Assembly (NCBI GenBank): GCA_965117025.1
Contig: OZ220746.1
Coordinates: 1,488,001 to 1,552,000 of the forward strand
From: VXPQ01 sp965117025
GTDB taxonomy: Bacteria > Bacteroidota > Rhodothermia > Rhodothermales > VXPQ01
Length of the DNA: 64,000 nucleotides
Reading direction: 5' to 3'
The notes under the pieces are model-generated. The model saw only the letters and a program-made list of their open reading frames with translations. It made no database searches and was not told the origin of the DNA. The position numbers were made by a program, and so were the translations under genes. Shown in pieces: positions 9,601-19,000 of the stretch (the first letter of the stretch is position 1; the number at the start of each line of letters is the position of its first letter).

Positions 9601-9689
9601 GTCTGGGCTCTCGCAGAAGGGGCAAGGATCAATGCGAAGACAGCCAGAAAAGCCATCGTCACACGGGCAACAGAAAAGGGGCTGGTCAT
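6603..9689 (-). CDS. TonB-dependent receptor with N-terminal carboxypeptidase-regulatory domain
   Basis: 1028 aa. Signal peptide (residues 1-28, ending SARAQ), then a CarboxypepD_reg-like domain (about 30-115; GKIAGTVTDASNGEGLPGVNV), a plug domain (about 120-240; VEVIVTAERPLVERDVTGS, YLRGGVQSEVNYQIDG) and a long beta-barrel ending in the aromatic-terminated strand RRMIYFTLGLKF. It should bind a large or complexed substrate at the outer membrane and import it using TonB energy. It is the first gene of a same-strand series that continues with a T9SS cargo-like protein, PorV-like protein, kinase and transporter, so the substrate is plausibly a saccharide. No SusD-like gene is present. Confidence 0.9.
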   Translation of the reverse strand: MTSPFSVARVTMAFLAVFALILAPSARAQTTGKIAGTVTDASNGEGLPGVNVVIVGTTTGGVTDAEGDYFILNISPGAYDVQASSIGFTTTIVQNVEVHVDQTSTVDFDLTEEVIEGEEVIVTAERPLVERDVTGSVHRLTAEALARTPIQNIDDILAQQTGVYNTGYTAYLRGGVQSEVNYQIDGTSLNSGLISDNWQRLNTTSIQEVSVLTGGYNAEYGNAMSGVVNVVTHEPSAFSRHYAGALNYRLRPAGQYHWGDNMYSQDLWKYTNFDLGYWQTQLETQANQNAYAEYFRRFYGWDGARVPTANELLDTYRQQITPADVLANYAERMQHEMEGSIWGSPMDHLTFLVSGRYKRGVNIFPQSNAYNPEYNVQVKLGYHFNPGQKLTLNVTNGWYHSSTVTESNWNNTTTSQEARWQPNADIRSPYVGSAYAPWGGYWLKGPEEKNFNVGTLKWDHTLSPRTFYTVSLSYLRDYTTSLQEYDKLNTNTETVRWGDSWFDLAGNFRLEARQIQVNNYSDSRAWTAKADITSQLHKSHQLKAGAEFKLYDVDYQHYYMEFPAGDVWHLDNVFDGNPAEAAIYLQDKMEYEGIVLNIGVRFDAFNARTMYSPNIYDPLLFQAHNGGDGTHPRNIAPIWQAHQPGKDWFAFRQDFRDAFPDNWEDLQTVASEWKMAIAPRLGLSFPITENSKLRFSYGHFNQRPSWVSLMGFPTSWYDAAPYATVRMDQWQGWYGHPGLSYDRTIQYELGFTQNFFDFARLDLAAYYKDASRLTRYAYNGTYNRNGGGFASTGWGQGNSAGSIWSKTRNIANDGHDNIFYTNNAFKDIRGIEIVAEKLFTGRWAARAAFDFSTTTGGRAGYSQYREDGSTVNRPHSYDELKATWLSSYVLKGNVSYVTPQSMLNGILGDITVGVYHEYFAGPQYTYYPADFQGLQRPNNRRWFPHHRTDLTFNKQVAVGNFRPVIGVEVFNLFNYKDRLLLGGDDLKRWEEDGEVPKISKSGEDNLWSFYNPVSNPRRMIYFTLGLKF

Positions 9690-9983
9690 TGCACTAACCG
9701 GTCAGGTTTTGTGAGATAGTTCCTACACTGCCTTTACAGAACCTCCCGCAACACCTGAAGCACCTCTCCGGGTACAACAAGCCTTGAGCTTACTTCTTTA
9801 CCTCCTTACTTCTCACACGCCTCGGGGTGGCCTTCAGGCTGAAGCGTAAGCGTTCTGTGAGTAATACTCTAATAAATTTCCTTTTTTTTTGCAAGTCCCC
9901 TCGAAAAAAAATCATTATTTTTCAACATACTATTCCTTTTTCTGCATACCGGTACCAGGCCCTCTTTGGCAAATCATTGCAAA
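9690..9983 (-). promoter_or_regulatory. intergenic region upstream of the TonB receptor gene
   Basis: 294 bp without a gene. It is AT-rich around 9855-9950 and carries a 9-base T run next to a TTGCAA (9889-9894) that could be a -35 box for minus-strand transcription; the matching -10 (complement of 9866-9871) is poor. A 6-bp palindrome with a 1-base centre (CTTCAG/CTGAAG) lies at 9832-9844. The leader to the ATG at 9689 would be about 170 nt. Promoter placement is a guess. Confidence 0.3.
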
Positions 9984-11129
9984 TCATTCCGCATCGAACA
10001 AACTCCGCTGTCCATTCGCCAGACGCCGGAAATGCCCGGTGGAGAGAGGGCGCCGGGGAGCATCCAGGCCCCACCGTTTGCACTCAATGCGAAAAAGGCG
10101 GGAGATCAAATCTGCCCAATCCCCCTCTCCACGCATCCGCTTCCCGAAACGATTATCCGTGAGATCGCCGCCGCGAAGCGAAGCAAGCCGGCGGACGATT
10201 TTGTTGGCGCGATCGGGAAATTCGCGTCGAACCCAATCGATAAAAATATCCTGCACTGCTCCGGGCAGCCGGAGGATCGTGTATCCGGCGCCGGAAGCGC
10301 CCCGGCTTGCGGCCGCCTTCAGAATAGACGGCATCTCCTCATCCGTCAATCCGGGTATGATGGGCGCCACATTCACAGAAACGGGAATATTCTTCGCCGC
10401 AAGCATTTCGATCGCCTGTAGCCGCCTTTCGGGGCGGGATGTGCGCGGCTCCATGATGTGCACCAGATCGGGGCGCAGCGTTGTGATCGACAGAATGACG
10501 TGGACCAGATTGTATTTCGCCATCTTTTCCAACAGATCGATGTCTCTCGTCACCAGGTAATTCTTGGTAATGATCCCCACCGGATTGCGGTGCCTGAGAA
10601 ACACTTTCAGACAACCGCGTGTCAAGGCGAGACGGCGCTCGAGGGGTTGGTACGGATCCGTATTCCCGGACAAGGCCACCACCTGGGGTGTCCAGGATCT
10701 TTTCTGAAACGTTTCCGCCAGTAACCCGGGCGCCCGTTCCTTTACAAGAATGCGGGTTTCAAAATCGAGGCCTGCCGAAAAACCAAGGTATTCATGAGAG
10801 GGACGGGCATAGCAGTAAATACACCCATGCTCGCAGCCCCGATACGGGTTGAGACTAAAGGTGAAGCCAATGTCCGGGCTGTCGTTACGGGCCAGCAGGG
10901 TTTTGGTGGCGTCCACATAATACTTCGTGGGGATCTGGCGCAATTCATCTTCGTCCAGCGCCGAAGGGTCCTCTTCGAGGCACAAGGGCTCGAAACGATT
11001 CGGCGTATTGATTCGGGCGCCCCGTCCCTGGCGAACGGGTATTTCTGTGGTCTCTCCGCCGGACCGTACCGCACCGTCCGACGCAGTCGCGGTATGCAGC
11101 GGCGAGGCTTTCCGGGTGCGTGGGTTCAT
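9984..11129 (-). CDS. radical SAM protein, PA0069/SplB-like family
   Basis: 381 aa from the ATG at 11129; an upstream TTG at 11138 is possible but less likely. The radical SAM cluster-binding motif is visible as CEHGCIYCYAR (CxxxCxxC), embedded in the family signature SLNPYRGCEHGC. Further motifs VALSGNTDPYQPLERR, GIITKN and HVILSITT fit the PA0069/Rv2578c group of the spore-photoproduct-lyase-like branch. The reaction of this group is not established. The gene is single on its strand; an AT-rich stretch at 11160-11195 upstream may hold its promoter. Confidence is high for the family and low for function. Confidence 0.85.
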   Translation of the reverse strand: MNPRTRKASPLHTATASDGAVRSGGETTEIPVRQGRGARINTPNRFEPLCLEEDPSALDEDELRQIPTKYYVDATKTLLARNDSPDIGFTFSLNPYRGCEHGCIYCYARPSHEYLGFSAGLDFETRILVKERAPGLLAETFQKRSWTPQVVALSGNTDPYQPLERRLALTRGCLKVFLRHRNPVGIITKNYLVTRDIDLLEKMAKYNLVHVILSITTLRPDLVHIMEPRTSRPERRLQAIEMLAAKNIPVSVNVAPIIPGLTDEEMPSILKAAASRGASGAGYTILRLPGAVQDIFIDWVRREFPDRANKIVRRLASLRGGDLTDNRFGKRMRGEGDWADLISRLFRIECKRWGLDAPRRPLSTGHFRRLANGQRSLFDAE

Positions 11130-11374
11130 TGTATGCAAGAGGGGTGATCATGAAATAATCCTGCATAAATATATGTATAAAATATGTACAAGCAAGATTT
11201 CAGGGGAAAATATTCTGAAATATCGTGGGCGGAGAAGGCGCCACCGCGTCCTGTTTTTCTACGGACATGCGGCGGCGGAATATTGGCAGCGGCAGGTTAG
11301 CCATCGCCGATCAGAGGCCGCGTGCACCTGGAGGCCTACGGCATCGCCCGGGAAAACAACGCCGCCGGAACCCG

Positions 11375-12682
11375 CTATACGCTTTCGTCCTCGCCATCGG
11401 ACGCGAACGGCAGTTCCGGCGCTTTTACCCGCCGCACCGTCTCGTCGACCGGGGCGAATTCGGCGATCTTCCCGGATTTGTCTGCAGCGCCGAGCTCCTC
11501 AAAGTGGCGCGCCTGCACCAGTACCCGCGACTGGAAGGAACCCACGCCGTCGTTGTATGCGCCAATGGCCTGTTGCAAACCGCGGCCCATTTTGTCTATG
11601 TGGGAAGCATAGGTTCGCAGGCGGCGGTACAGTTCCCGCGCCGCTCCCGCAATTTTCTGGGCATTCTCCTGGATATCTTGCTGCCGCCAGGCGAGCGCAA
11701 CGGTCCGAAGAAACGCTATCAGGAGCCCGGGAGTAGCGATCAGCACGCGGTGCTCCTCCCACGCTTTCTGCCAGATAGCGGGCTCGGCGTTGATGGCTGC
11801 GTCGAGCATCGGATCCGTGGGAACGTACATCATCACAAAATCGGGAGAGCCCTCGATCCACTGGGCATAGTCCCGATCGGCAAGCACCTTGGCGTGTCCC
11901 ACAAGAGCGGTTGCGTGCTCCTTGAGCAATTGCTTCTGCTCCTGTTCGTCCTCGCTGCGCATGGCCGCATCATACCGGTCGAACGGCGTCTTGGCGTCGA
12001 TCACCACCGTAGCCCCCCCGGGAATCCGCACCAGCACGTCCGGGCGAAGGCGGGCGCCGTCCCCTTTCACCTGCGCCTGCTCCTCGTAATCCACATGCTG
12101 CGACATACCGGCCGCGTCGAGCACGTTGCGAAGGTGTTGCTCGCCCCACTCTCCGCGCAGCTGGGGATTGTGCAGGATTTTCCGTAGCCCGCTGGTTTCG
12201 GCCATAAGTTGCTCGACGCTCTGGCTGACCTTGGCCGTGTCGGCGCTGCGAGCCTCGTTGGATTTGTCAACGTGTTTCCGCAGCTCGTTCAGGCTCTCGC
12301 GGACCGGCTTGACAAGATTTTCGACTGCGGTTTCGCGCGCCTTCAGATCCTTGTCGGCCAGCGCTTGCTGCTGCTTGAACTGCTCAGCGGCCTGCTTGCG
12401 AAACTCCTCCGTGCTCGACTTGAGCACTTCCGAGGCAAGCCCCTTGAAACGAGTGTCAATCTCCGCAAGGCGCTCGGCGAGCGCCTTCTCGCGCTCCGCC
12501 TGGGCGCTTTCGTATCTGGCGATCTCGATGTTTGCGTTCGCAAGCTCCTGCGTCCGTTCGTCCCGCTCGCCAAGTGCTTTGTCCAGTTGCGTTTCCAGTC
12601 GAACGACGCGGTTGCGCAGAATGACATAGAGCGAAACACCGCCCACGCCAAGACCGGCAATGATTGCTGCTACGAGTTCCAT
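11375..12682 (-). CDS. rmuC: DNA recombination protein RmuC
   Basis: 435 aa. An N-terminal membrane segment (residues 3-22) is followed by a long coiled coil rich in Glu, Ala and Arg (about 25-170), then the RmuC nuclease-like domain (about 190-390) with LRGEWGEQHLRNVLDAAGM, LRPDVLVRIPGG and VVIDAKTPFDRY; the D...DAKT arrangement matches a PD-(D/E)XK core. RmuC proteins limit DNA rearrangements at inverted repeats. It is 56 bp downstream of the addA-like gene, so it probably belongs to the same repair operon. Confidence 0.92.
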   Translation of the reverse strand: MELVAAIIAGLGVGGVSLYVILRNRVVRLETQLDKALGERDERTQELANANIEIARYESAQAEREKALAERLAEIDTRFKGLASEVLKSSTEEFRKQAAEQFKQQQALADKDLKARETAVENLVKPVRESLNELRKHVDKSNEARSADTAKVSQSVEQLMAETSGLRKILHNPQLRGEWGEQHLRNVLDAAGMSQHVDYEEQAQVKGDGARLRPDVLVRIPGGATVVIDAKTPFDRYDAAMRSEDEQEQKQLLKEHATALVGHAKVLADRDYAQWIEGSPDFVMMYVPTDPMLDAAINAEPAIWQKAWEEHRVLIATPGLLIAFLRTVALAWRQQDIQENAQKIAGAARELYRRLRTYASHIDKMGRGLQQAIGAYNDGVGSFQSRVLVQARHFEELGAADKSGKIAEFAPVDETVRRVKAPELPFASDGEDESV

Positions 12683-12738
12683 ATTCCGATCGAGGATTTA
12701 ATAGACAATGCCCGAAAAGGCGGTACAAGGCGGCCCGC

Positions 12739-15700
12739 TTATCCGTCGGGACCGTGCGCCAGCCATAGCGTCGCATCCGCCACAGGCGCACCGGTCAGGC
12801 GATGCCAGTACGCGGCATACGCATCCAGTTGGGGTTGGTACTCTTTTTCGACGGTGGCCGCTTCCTCCTCCGTATCGGCGCGGTCCGTCTTGTAATCGAC
12901 GATTCGCCAACCTGCGTCGTCCCGATACACAAGGTCAATGATCCCGCGCACCACCGCCGCCTGTTCCATCTCGTCTTCCGCATCGGCGTCCTCCGATACG
13001 GCCAGTGGAACCTCCGTATAAACTTCATGGGCGCGCTGCAAGGTTTCCCACAACGGCGATTTTTTGAATCGCTCCAGCGCATGCACCGCCATTGCTTCGT
13101 CCTCCCGGGTCAGCGGATCTTCGGTCCACGGGAGATCCTCGTCCGCGTCGCCCCGGTTGATCGTTTCGGCCAGTCTCCGCACCCGGACCGGCACATTTTC
13201 GGGAAGATCGCCCCGGACCGCTTCTTCAAAAAGCTGGTGCACGAGCTGACCGTATTTCACGCCCCGGCCCTGTTTGCGAGACCTATGCGGCACCGGCGTC
13301 GTCTCCTCCTGCTCGCCCGCCGCCAACCCCAGCGTATAACTTTTTTCCCTTGCAAGGCGCAATCGCTCCTGGGCCTGTGCAAGCAGTTCAGCATGTCCCG
13401 GTCCGTCGGCGGGCGCAACACGTTCCGCCTTGTCGGAGGACGACGGGTATTCCAGTTCGGGCACATCCGCAAGCGAGGGCCTCAACGGTGACCAGGGTCC
13501 CTTGTCGGATCCGGAGTAGACGGAAACCACCAACAGATTTTTCGCGCGTGTGGCGGCTACGTACAACAGCCGCGCCTCTTCCGCCTGAGCAAATAGCACC
13601 TCTTCTTCCTTGTCGGCTTCCCATCCGGCAGGTTGCGCCACAATCTGCCGCTGATGGACTCCCCACTGCTTCCGGATCGGCATAGAGAGATACGCATCCG
13701 CATCGCTTCGGGAAACATGATGCGACGGGCTTTTTTGTCTGCGCTCAGAGGACCTGTCGTACGGATCCGCCAGAAAAACCACCGGCGCCTCCAGGCCTTT
13801 CGCCTGATGCACGTTCATCACCCGCACCACATCGCCGCGCCCGAACTCGACGGACATCTGCGCTACATCCTGATTCGATTCCCCGACCAGCGCCCGCAAT
13901 TCTTCCGTAATGCGCCCCCACGCATAACCCTCCGCCGCCCATTCCTGCACCAGCGCCAGCAAACGGATCAGGTTGCCCGCCCGAAATGACGCATTCCCGT
14001 CGGGATGCGCTGTGGCCAACGCCAGATAGCCGCTCTTTGCAAGCACCGACTGCAAGGCCGCCGCAGGTGGCAACGTCGTAAAAACATTCTCGGCATGGCG
14101 AAGCAGGTCCCGCGCCTCGCAAAACCGGTGAGCCATGTCCTCGGGCAACCCCTTCGGAACACCCGCATTCCAGTGAAAAATACCCCCGGCCTGACGGTAC
14201 CCATACAACATATCGTCCGACAGCCCCGCAAGCGGGCCGCGCAAAAAAGCAAGGAAAGGAACCGGATTTGCGGGATCGAGCACAGCCTCCAGCAACGTCA
14301 CAACGGCCTGTACTTCCTCGCTCTGGCCAAGGCCGTCCCCACCCACGCCGTCGTACGGAATGCCTGCTTGTTCAAGCGCCCGCATGTACGTGGCCAGTTG
14401 GCCTTTTGTGCGCGTCAGAATAAGAAAATCACCTGGAGAAGCCGGGAGATCGAGGAGGGCGTCGTCCCCATCGCCCGGGTCCTGCAAGCTTGTATCGCCG
14501 CGCAAAGCCTGAGCAATAAAGGAAACAATGCGTCGGGCGTCGTCCTTTGCAATCGCGTCGCGGTCGTTCCCGGGGCGTTTCCCAATAGAAATAGTGCGAA
14601 CGCAACAGGGATCGGCTCCGTCCGGGCGGTGCACCCAAAGCGGCTCGAACGCCGCCTGGCGGGGCGCGGAATCTTCCGCAAAGACCGGGTCGAAGGCATG
14701 GTTAATCCACTCGCAAAGCGCACCCAGCGAGCGAAAACTGGTGTTGAGTTGCACCACTTTGCCGCCCGTCTCCAGAATGCGTTCCCGGACGAAGCGGCCA
14801 ATGGCTATGTCCGCACGGCGAAATCGGTAAATCGACTGCTTGTCGTCCCCCACCAGAAACAGGCTCCCGGGGCGGGGGGTCAGTTTGCGCCAGTTTTTCT
14901 CGCGGGTTTCCTGTCCGGTCAGATAGAAAATAATCTCCGCCTGTACGGGGTCGGTATCCTGAAATTCGTCCACGAACAGCACGCGATAGCGGCTCTGCAA
15001 ATGTTCGCGGACGGAAGGATTGTCCCGGAGCAGGGCCGCCGCCCGGAGCAACAGGTCCTGAAACGTCAATTTCCCTTGCTTCAGACGCTGATCGGCGGAC
15101 CACGCGACCGCATCTTCCACAAAACCCGACGCAAGCTGGTACAAATATTCGCGCCATGCGCGCAACACAGGCGCCGCCGCCCGATCCCGAAACGCCGGAA
15201 ACAGTTCGTCCCGAATCGATTTGGCCGTTTCCCCATTGGGCCAGTGTTTCAGCGTGACGAAAGACGAACGCAGATTTTCAAAGATGGAGAGCGCCTCCGC
15301 CGCATCTGCATCGACGATCACCTCGGTGTTTTTGAGAAAATTCCGGGCCTGCACCACCGCGTTCATCAATGTGTCTCGCTGCCTCGGATTGGACGACAGG
15401 CCCTGCGATATTTCCCTGGAATAAAGAAACTTCCGAAGTTCGTCCACATACGGATCGAAATCCGGTTTCGGCGTGTCGGTCTCTTTGAGCGGCACGTCGG
15501 AATATTGGCAACGATCCCTGAAAAAAGCGTAAAGGTCGTCGGGAACCAGCCCCGCGCCGCGCAACACTTCCAGCCGCGGATCCGGATCGGTCTCCCCGTC
15601 TCCGTACTGCTTTTGCACGAAACGGTCCCATGTTTCTCGTAACAACATGGCTTCCTCGCGGCCTTCCACTTCCTGGAATCCGGGCGCCAATCCCGCTTCT

Positions 15701-16077
15701 ATGGGGCGCGTCCGGATCAGGCGCCCGCAAAAGGAATGAATGGTCCCCATGAAGCATTGGTCGATCCGATCCAGGGCGGCGGCAATACGCCGCCGTTCCT
15801 CCGCGTGGATAGACGGATCTGCCTCCGCCTCCCGGAGCGCAAGAAAAAAGCGAACGCGCATTTCCCCAGCGGCCTTGCGCGTGAAGGTGATGGCGGCCAT
15901 GCGATCCACCTCGCACGCCCCCGTCCGCACCAGGGCCGCCATCCGCTGAACCAGCGCATAGGTCTTGCCCGCGCCCGCGCCGGCAAACACCATCACGTTG
16001 CAATCCAGCTTCTCTACGATCGTGTCCCGCGCTGTCTGATCCTTCAAGGTCCTTTTTTCGTTCGAAATGCGCGACAT
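12739..16077 (-). CDS. addA: AddA/RecB-like UvrD helicase-nuclease subunit
   Basis: 1112 aa from the ATG at 16077, one base after the stop of the upstream addB-like gene; the frame is open further upstream but overlaps that gene. A Q-motif glutamine (Q14), Walker A AGAGKT (about 34-39), TFTRKAAGEMR, Walker B FVDEFQDTD (about 366-376), SIYRFRRADI and NVHQAKGLEAPVVFL make a complete superfamily 1A helicase. The C-terminus holds a RecB-type nuclease: GIIDLVYRDD, then IVDYKTDRAD (about 1060), then QLDAYA. It should process double-strand ends together with the AddB-like protein to load RecA. Start choice rests on the coupling to addB. Confidence 0.9.
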   Translation of the reverse strand: MSRISNEKRTLKDQTARDTIVEKLDCNVMVFAGAGAGKTYALVQRMAALVRTGACEVDRMAAITFTRKAAGEMRVRFFLALREAEADPSIHAEERRRIAAALDRIDQCFMGTIHSFCGRLIRTRPIEAGLAPGFQEVEGREEAMLLRETWDRFVQKQYGDGETDPDPRLEVLRGAGLVPDDLYAFFRDRCQYSDVPLKETDTPKPDFDPYVDELRKFLYSREISQGLSSNPRQRDTLMNAVVQARNFLKNTEVIVDADAAEALSIFENLRSSFVTLKHWPNGETAKSIRDELFPAFRDRAAAPVLRAWREYLYQLASGFVEDAVAWSADQRLKQGKLTFQDLLLRAAALLRDNPSVREHLQSRYRVLFVDEFQDTDPVQAEIIFYLTGQETREKNWRKLTPRPGSLFLVGDDKQSIYRFRRADIAIGRFVRERILETGGKVVQLNTSFRSLGALCEWINHAFDPVFAEDSAPRQAAFEPLWVHRPDGADPCCVRTISIGKRPGNDRDAIAKDDARRIVSFIAQALRGDTSLQDPGDGDDALLDLPASPGDFLILTRTKGQLATYMRALEQAGIPYDGVGGDGLGQSEEVQAVVTLLEAVLDPANPVPFLAFLRGPLAGLSDDMLYGYRQAGGIFHWNAGVPKGLPEDMAHRFCEARDLLRHAENVFTTLPPAAALQSVLAKSGYLALATAHPDGNASFRAGNLIRLLALVQEWAAEGYAWGRITEELRALVGESNQDVAQMSVEFGRGDVVRVMNVHQAKGLEAPVVFLADPYDRSSERRQKSPSHHVSRSDADAYLSMPIRKQWGVHQRQIVAQPAGWEADKEEEVLFAQAEEARLLYVAATRAKNLLVVSVYSGSDKGPWSPLRPSLADVPELEYPSSSDKAERVAPADGPGHAELLAQAQERLRLAREKSYTLGLAAGEQEETTPVPHRSRKQGRGVKYGQLVHQLFEEAVRGDLPENVPVRVRRLAETINRGDADEDLPWTEDPLTREDEAMAVHALERFKKSPLWETLQRAHEVYTEVPLAVSEDADAEDEMEQAAVVRGIIDLVYRDDAGWRIVDYKTDRADTEEEAATVEKEYQPQLDAYAAYWHRLTGAPVADATLWLAHGPDG

Positions 16078-16078
16078 A

Positions 16079-19000
16079 TCACGCCTCCAGCCAGTTTTCC
16101 AGTGCGGAAGCAAGCGACAGAGACGAATCGCCGGCAGATGGTTCACGCCCATCTTGCAGCGCCTCCAAAACATCTTTTTTCCGCTTTCCTTCCGATTCGC
16201 ACACGGACTTGTAATCGCAAAACCTGCAAACATCCTGCTTTTTGTGCACATGCAGAAAAGCGCCCTGCTCCGCGAGATCGAAAAAGGGTTTCAGCATGCC
16301 TGCGACTTCCTCCTTCCGGGGCGTGGGGTTATGAATGCGCAGCCCGTGCTCGCGTTCGTTCGGGAAAAAATATCCGCCGCGCACGGTACGACCCGGCAAA
16401 CCTTGTTCGGCCAGCAGTTCATCCAGCGCAAACGCATACAACGCCCATTGCAAGCGTTGGCCGTCCGCCAGCAAATCGACCGCGTTATAACTGCTCGCCG
16501 AGCCGCTCTTGTAATCCCATACTTCGTATCCGTCCGCCGCTTCGTCCACGCGGTCTATCGCGCCACGCAAAAAGAACCGCACCTCGTCGGAAAGATGTAT
16601 CGCCACCGGATCGGGACTGTCCAACGGCCCTTCTTCGCCTGCTCCGTCCGACACGCCCCATCCAAAACGCACCTCGAACCCCGCCGGACGCACATCGGTG
16701 CGGGCCGATTCCTCGTTCAGAAAAATCCGCAGCGCGCGCGCCAGACGACGCACATCCGTCTCGTAGCCGGTTTGCTCCCGAATCGGAATGTGCGCCTTGC
16801 GAGACGCAAGACCTTCGTGCATCAGTTCCCGCAGCCAGTCGGTATGTTTGTCGGGGTCCGGCGATTCCCCGCGCTGCGACAACGCGGTCATAAACTTGTG
16901 GAGTATGCCGTGCAACAATCCGCCGAACTCGGCCGCTGTCAGCCAGTGCCCTGGCCTGACATCCCGAATGTCCGGCGGCTGCGCGCGCAATACGTATCGC
17001 AAAAAATAGCGATAGGGACAAGCGGTCAGGGTTTCGATGCGCGAGGCGGACAACGTTTCGTCGGCGCCGCCCGGCCGTAGCGCCGGCGTGGCCTGACCCA
17101 GCAAGCCGTCGTACGCGCCATAACACCCCGGTTCGGCGCGAGCGCGAACCGCTTTGAGGCCCTGGTGCAGCGACGGATACTTTTGCAGCACATCTGCAAG
17201 GACCGACGGGGCATCACGCAAACCCAGGGAAATGCCGACCGACGTAAGAGCATGCCGCGGTTCGGGCACGATCCGGTAGACCTGCCTCGCTCCGCCAAAC
17301 AATTCGCCCAACTGCTCGAAAACAGGCGACGGATACACTTCCCGACCCTCTACGAGGTCCCGCCGGTTGGCCGTCAACAATATGCGGGAATTAGCCATGC
17401 CCAGCAGGCGAACCAGATTCCAGACCGTTTCGCCGGGACGCGTCCGCTGCAACGGAAGCCGCCCGCCGGAAATGCGTTCCCGCTCTTCGTCCAGCAAAAT
17501 CGGGTCCTCGATCCCCGCACCGGGAAACGTGGTCTCCGCCAGACCCACGATCACGGTATGCTTGCGGCCCGTATAGCCCCCCCGTTCCAGAGGAACCACG
17601 TACAGATGGCCGGGGCGGGCAACCGTCGCCTGGGTCTTGTGACGTTCGAGGGAATAGACCAGGGCCTGGGCGAGATCGGTCAGGCGGTCCGTCGCGCCCG
17701 CAGCCATGTCCGACTCGCTCAATATGCTTTGCAGCCGATTGTCGAGGGATTCGATCACTGCCTGACCGCGACCCTCCCGGTCCCGCCGGGGAACGAACCG
17801 CTTGAGAAAACGCCGCCCGGACTCGACGACATCCTCCAGCGAAACGGACGGGGAATCCGGAACCGTCTTGTAGAGCCGGTCGAGCAAATTCATGGTCTTC
17901 CGGACGGCCCCTTCTGCAAACGCCTTGTACTCCGCCGCATCGTCGGGAACGGCTTCCGTCCAGCGGTTCAGCCGACCCCAAAGCCGTTTCCGGTCACTTT
18001 TTACGCCGCTCGCTCCATCGTTTTCCCAGGCGCTGCGCCCTCCGCGCATCCCGGCCGCCAGCACCACGTCGGCGGCAGCGGCGACGGCGCCCGGATCGTC
18101 CACGTAAAGAAGCCGGGAGCGCAGCAGGGATACCAGCGATTCCGGTTCGCAATCCGCCGCCATCCACTGGTAAAAACCAAGAAGCGATTGACCCGCCCGG
18201 TTCAGGGTCGCAGGAATCCCGGCGGCATACCGGGCAGGAATTTTCAACCCGTCCAGCACATCCACAATAAGCGGCAAATAGGGATCTTCCGCCGTGTAAA
18301 CCAATTCGATTTCGTCCAGCTTTGCGCCCGTGTGAAGCACCTCGCGAAGCGCGCCGCGCACCTCGTTCCCGGTCCCGACAGCCTCGCGAAGCAGCAGGTC
18401 CGCAGCCTTGCTGTTCTCTCTGTTCGCGCCGTTTCCGTGACGCATCCGGTAACTGTCCCCCGCCGGACCCACCGCGCCGTTCGGGGCGGCGATCGTCGGA
18501 GTCAGTGCGAATCGTTTGCATGCCGACTCCTGCGGCGGCGGCAATCCATAGGCGTCTGCGGAACGGCCAATCCGCACAAGGGACGGGCTTAATCCCTTGA
18601 CGAACCGAAAAGCCAGTTCGGGAAGCGGCGTTTCGTCGAATACGGCAACCACGAATCCCGGGGCGGGGCGCGTGTGCATAGCTTGCCGATACAGGTCGGC
18701 CTCATCGTACAAATTCCCGGTTTCGATCCACTGCTCCCATGCGCGATATATCTCGACGAAATTCCTGCGCTCCAGAGACATCTCGCCTGTCGAAGCCGCA
18801 AGTTCCTCCGCAGACATGCCCGCCAGCCGCAAACTCCGGATCGTTTGCAGAAACGTCTCCGCCAGCGCCATGGCGGCGTAGGCCGTCGCAAAAGGATGCC
18901 CCTCGGGCCAATCCGTCCGACGCAGGACTTGCCGCATGAAGAAATAATCGGCATCCTGCGAAACGAGCCGCCGCCCGGTCGCCTCCAGGGAAGGTTCCGC

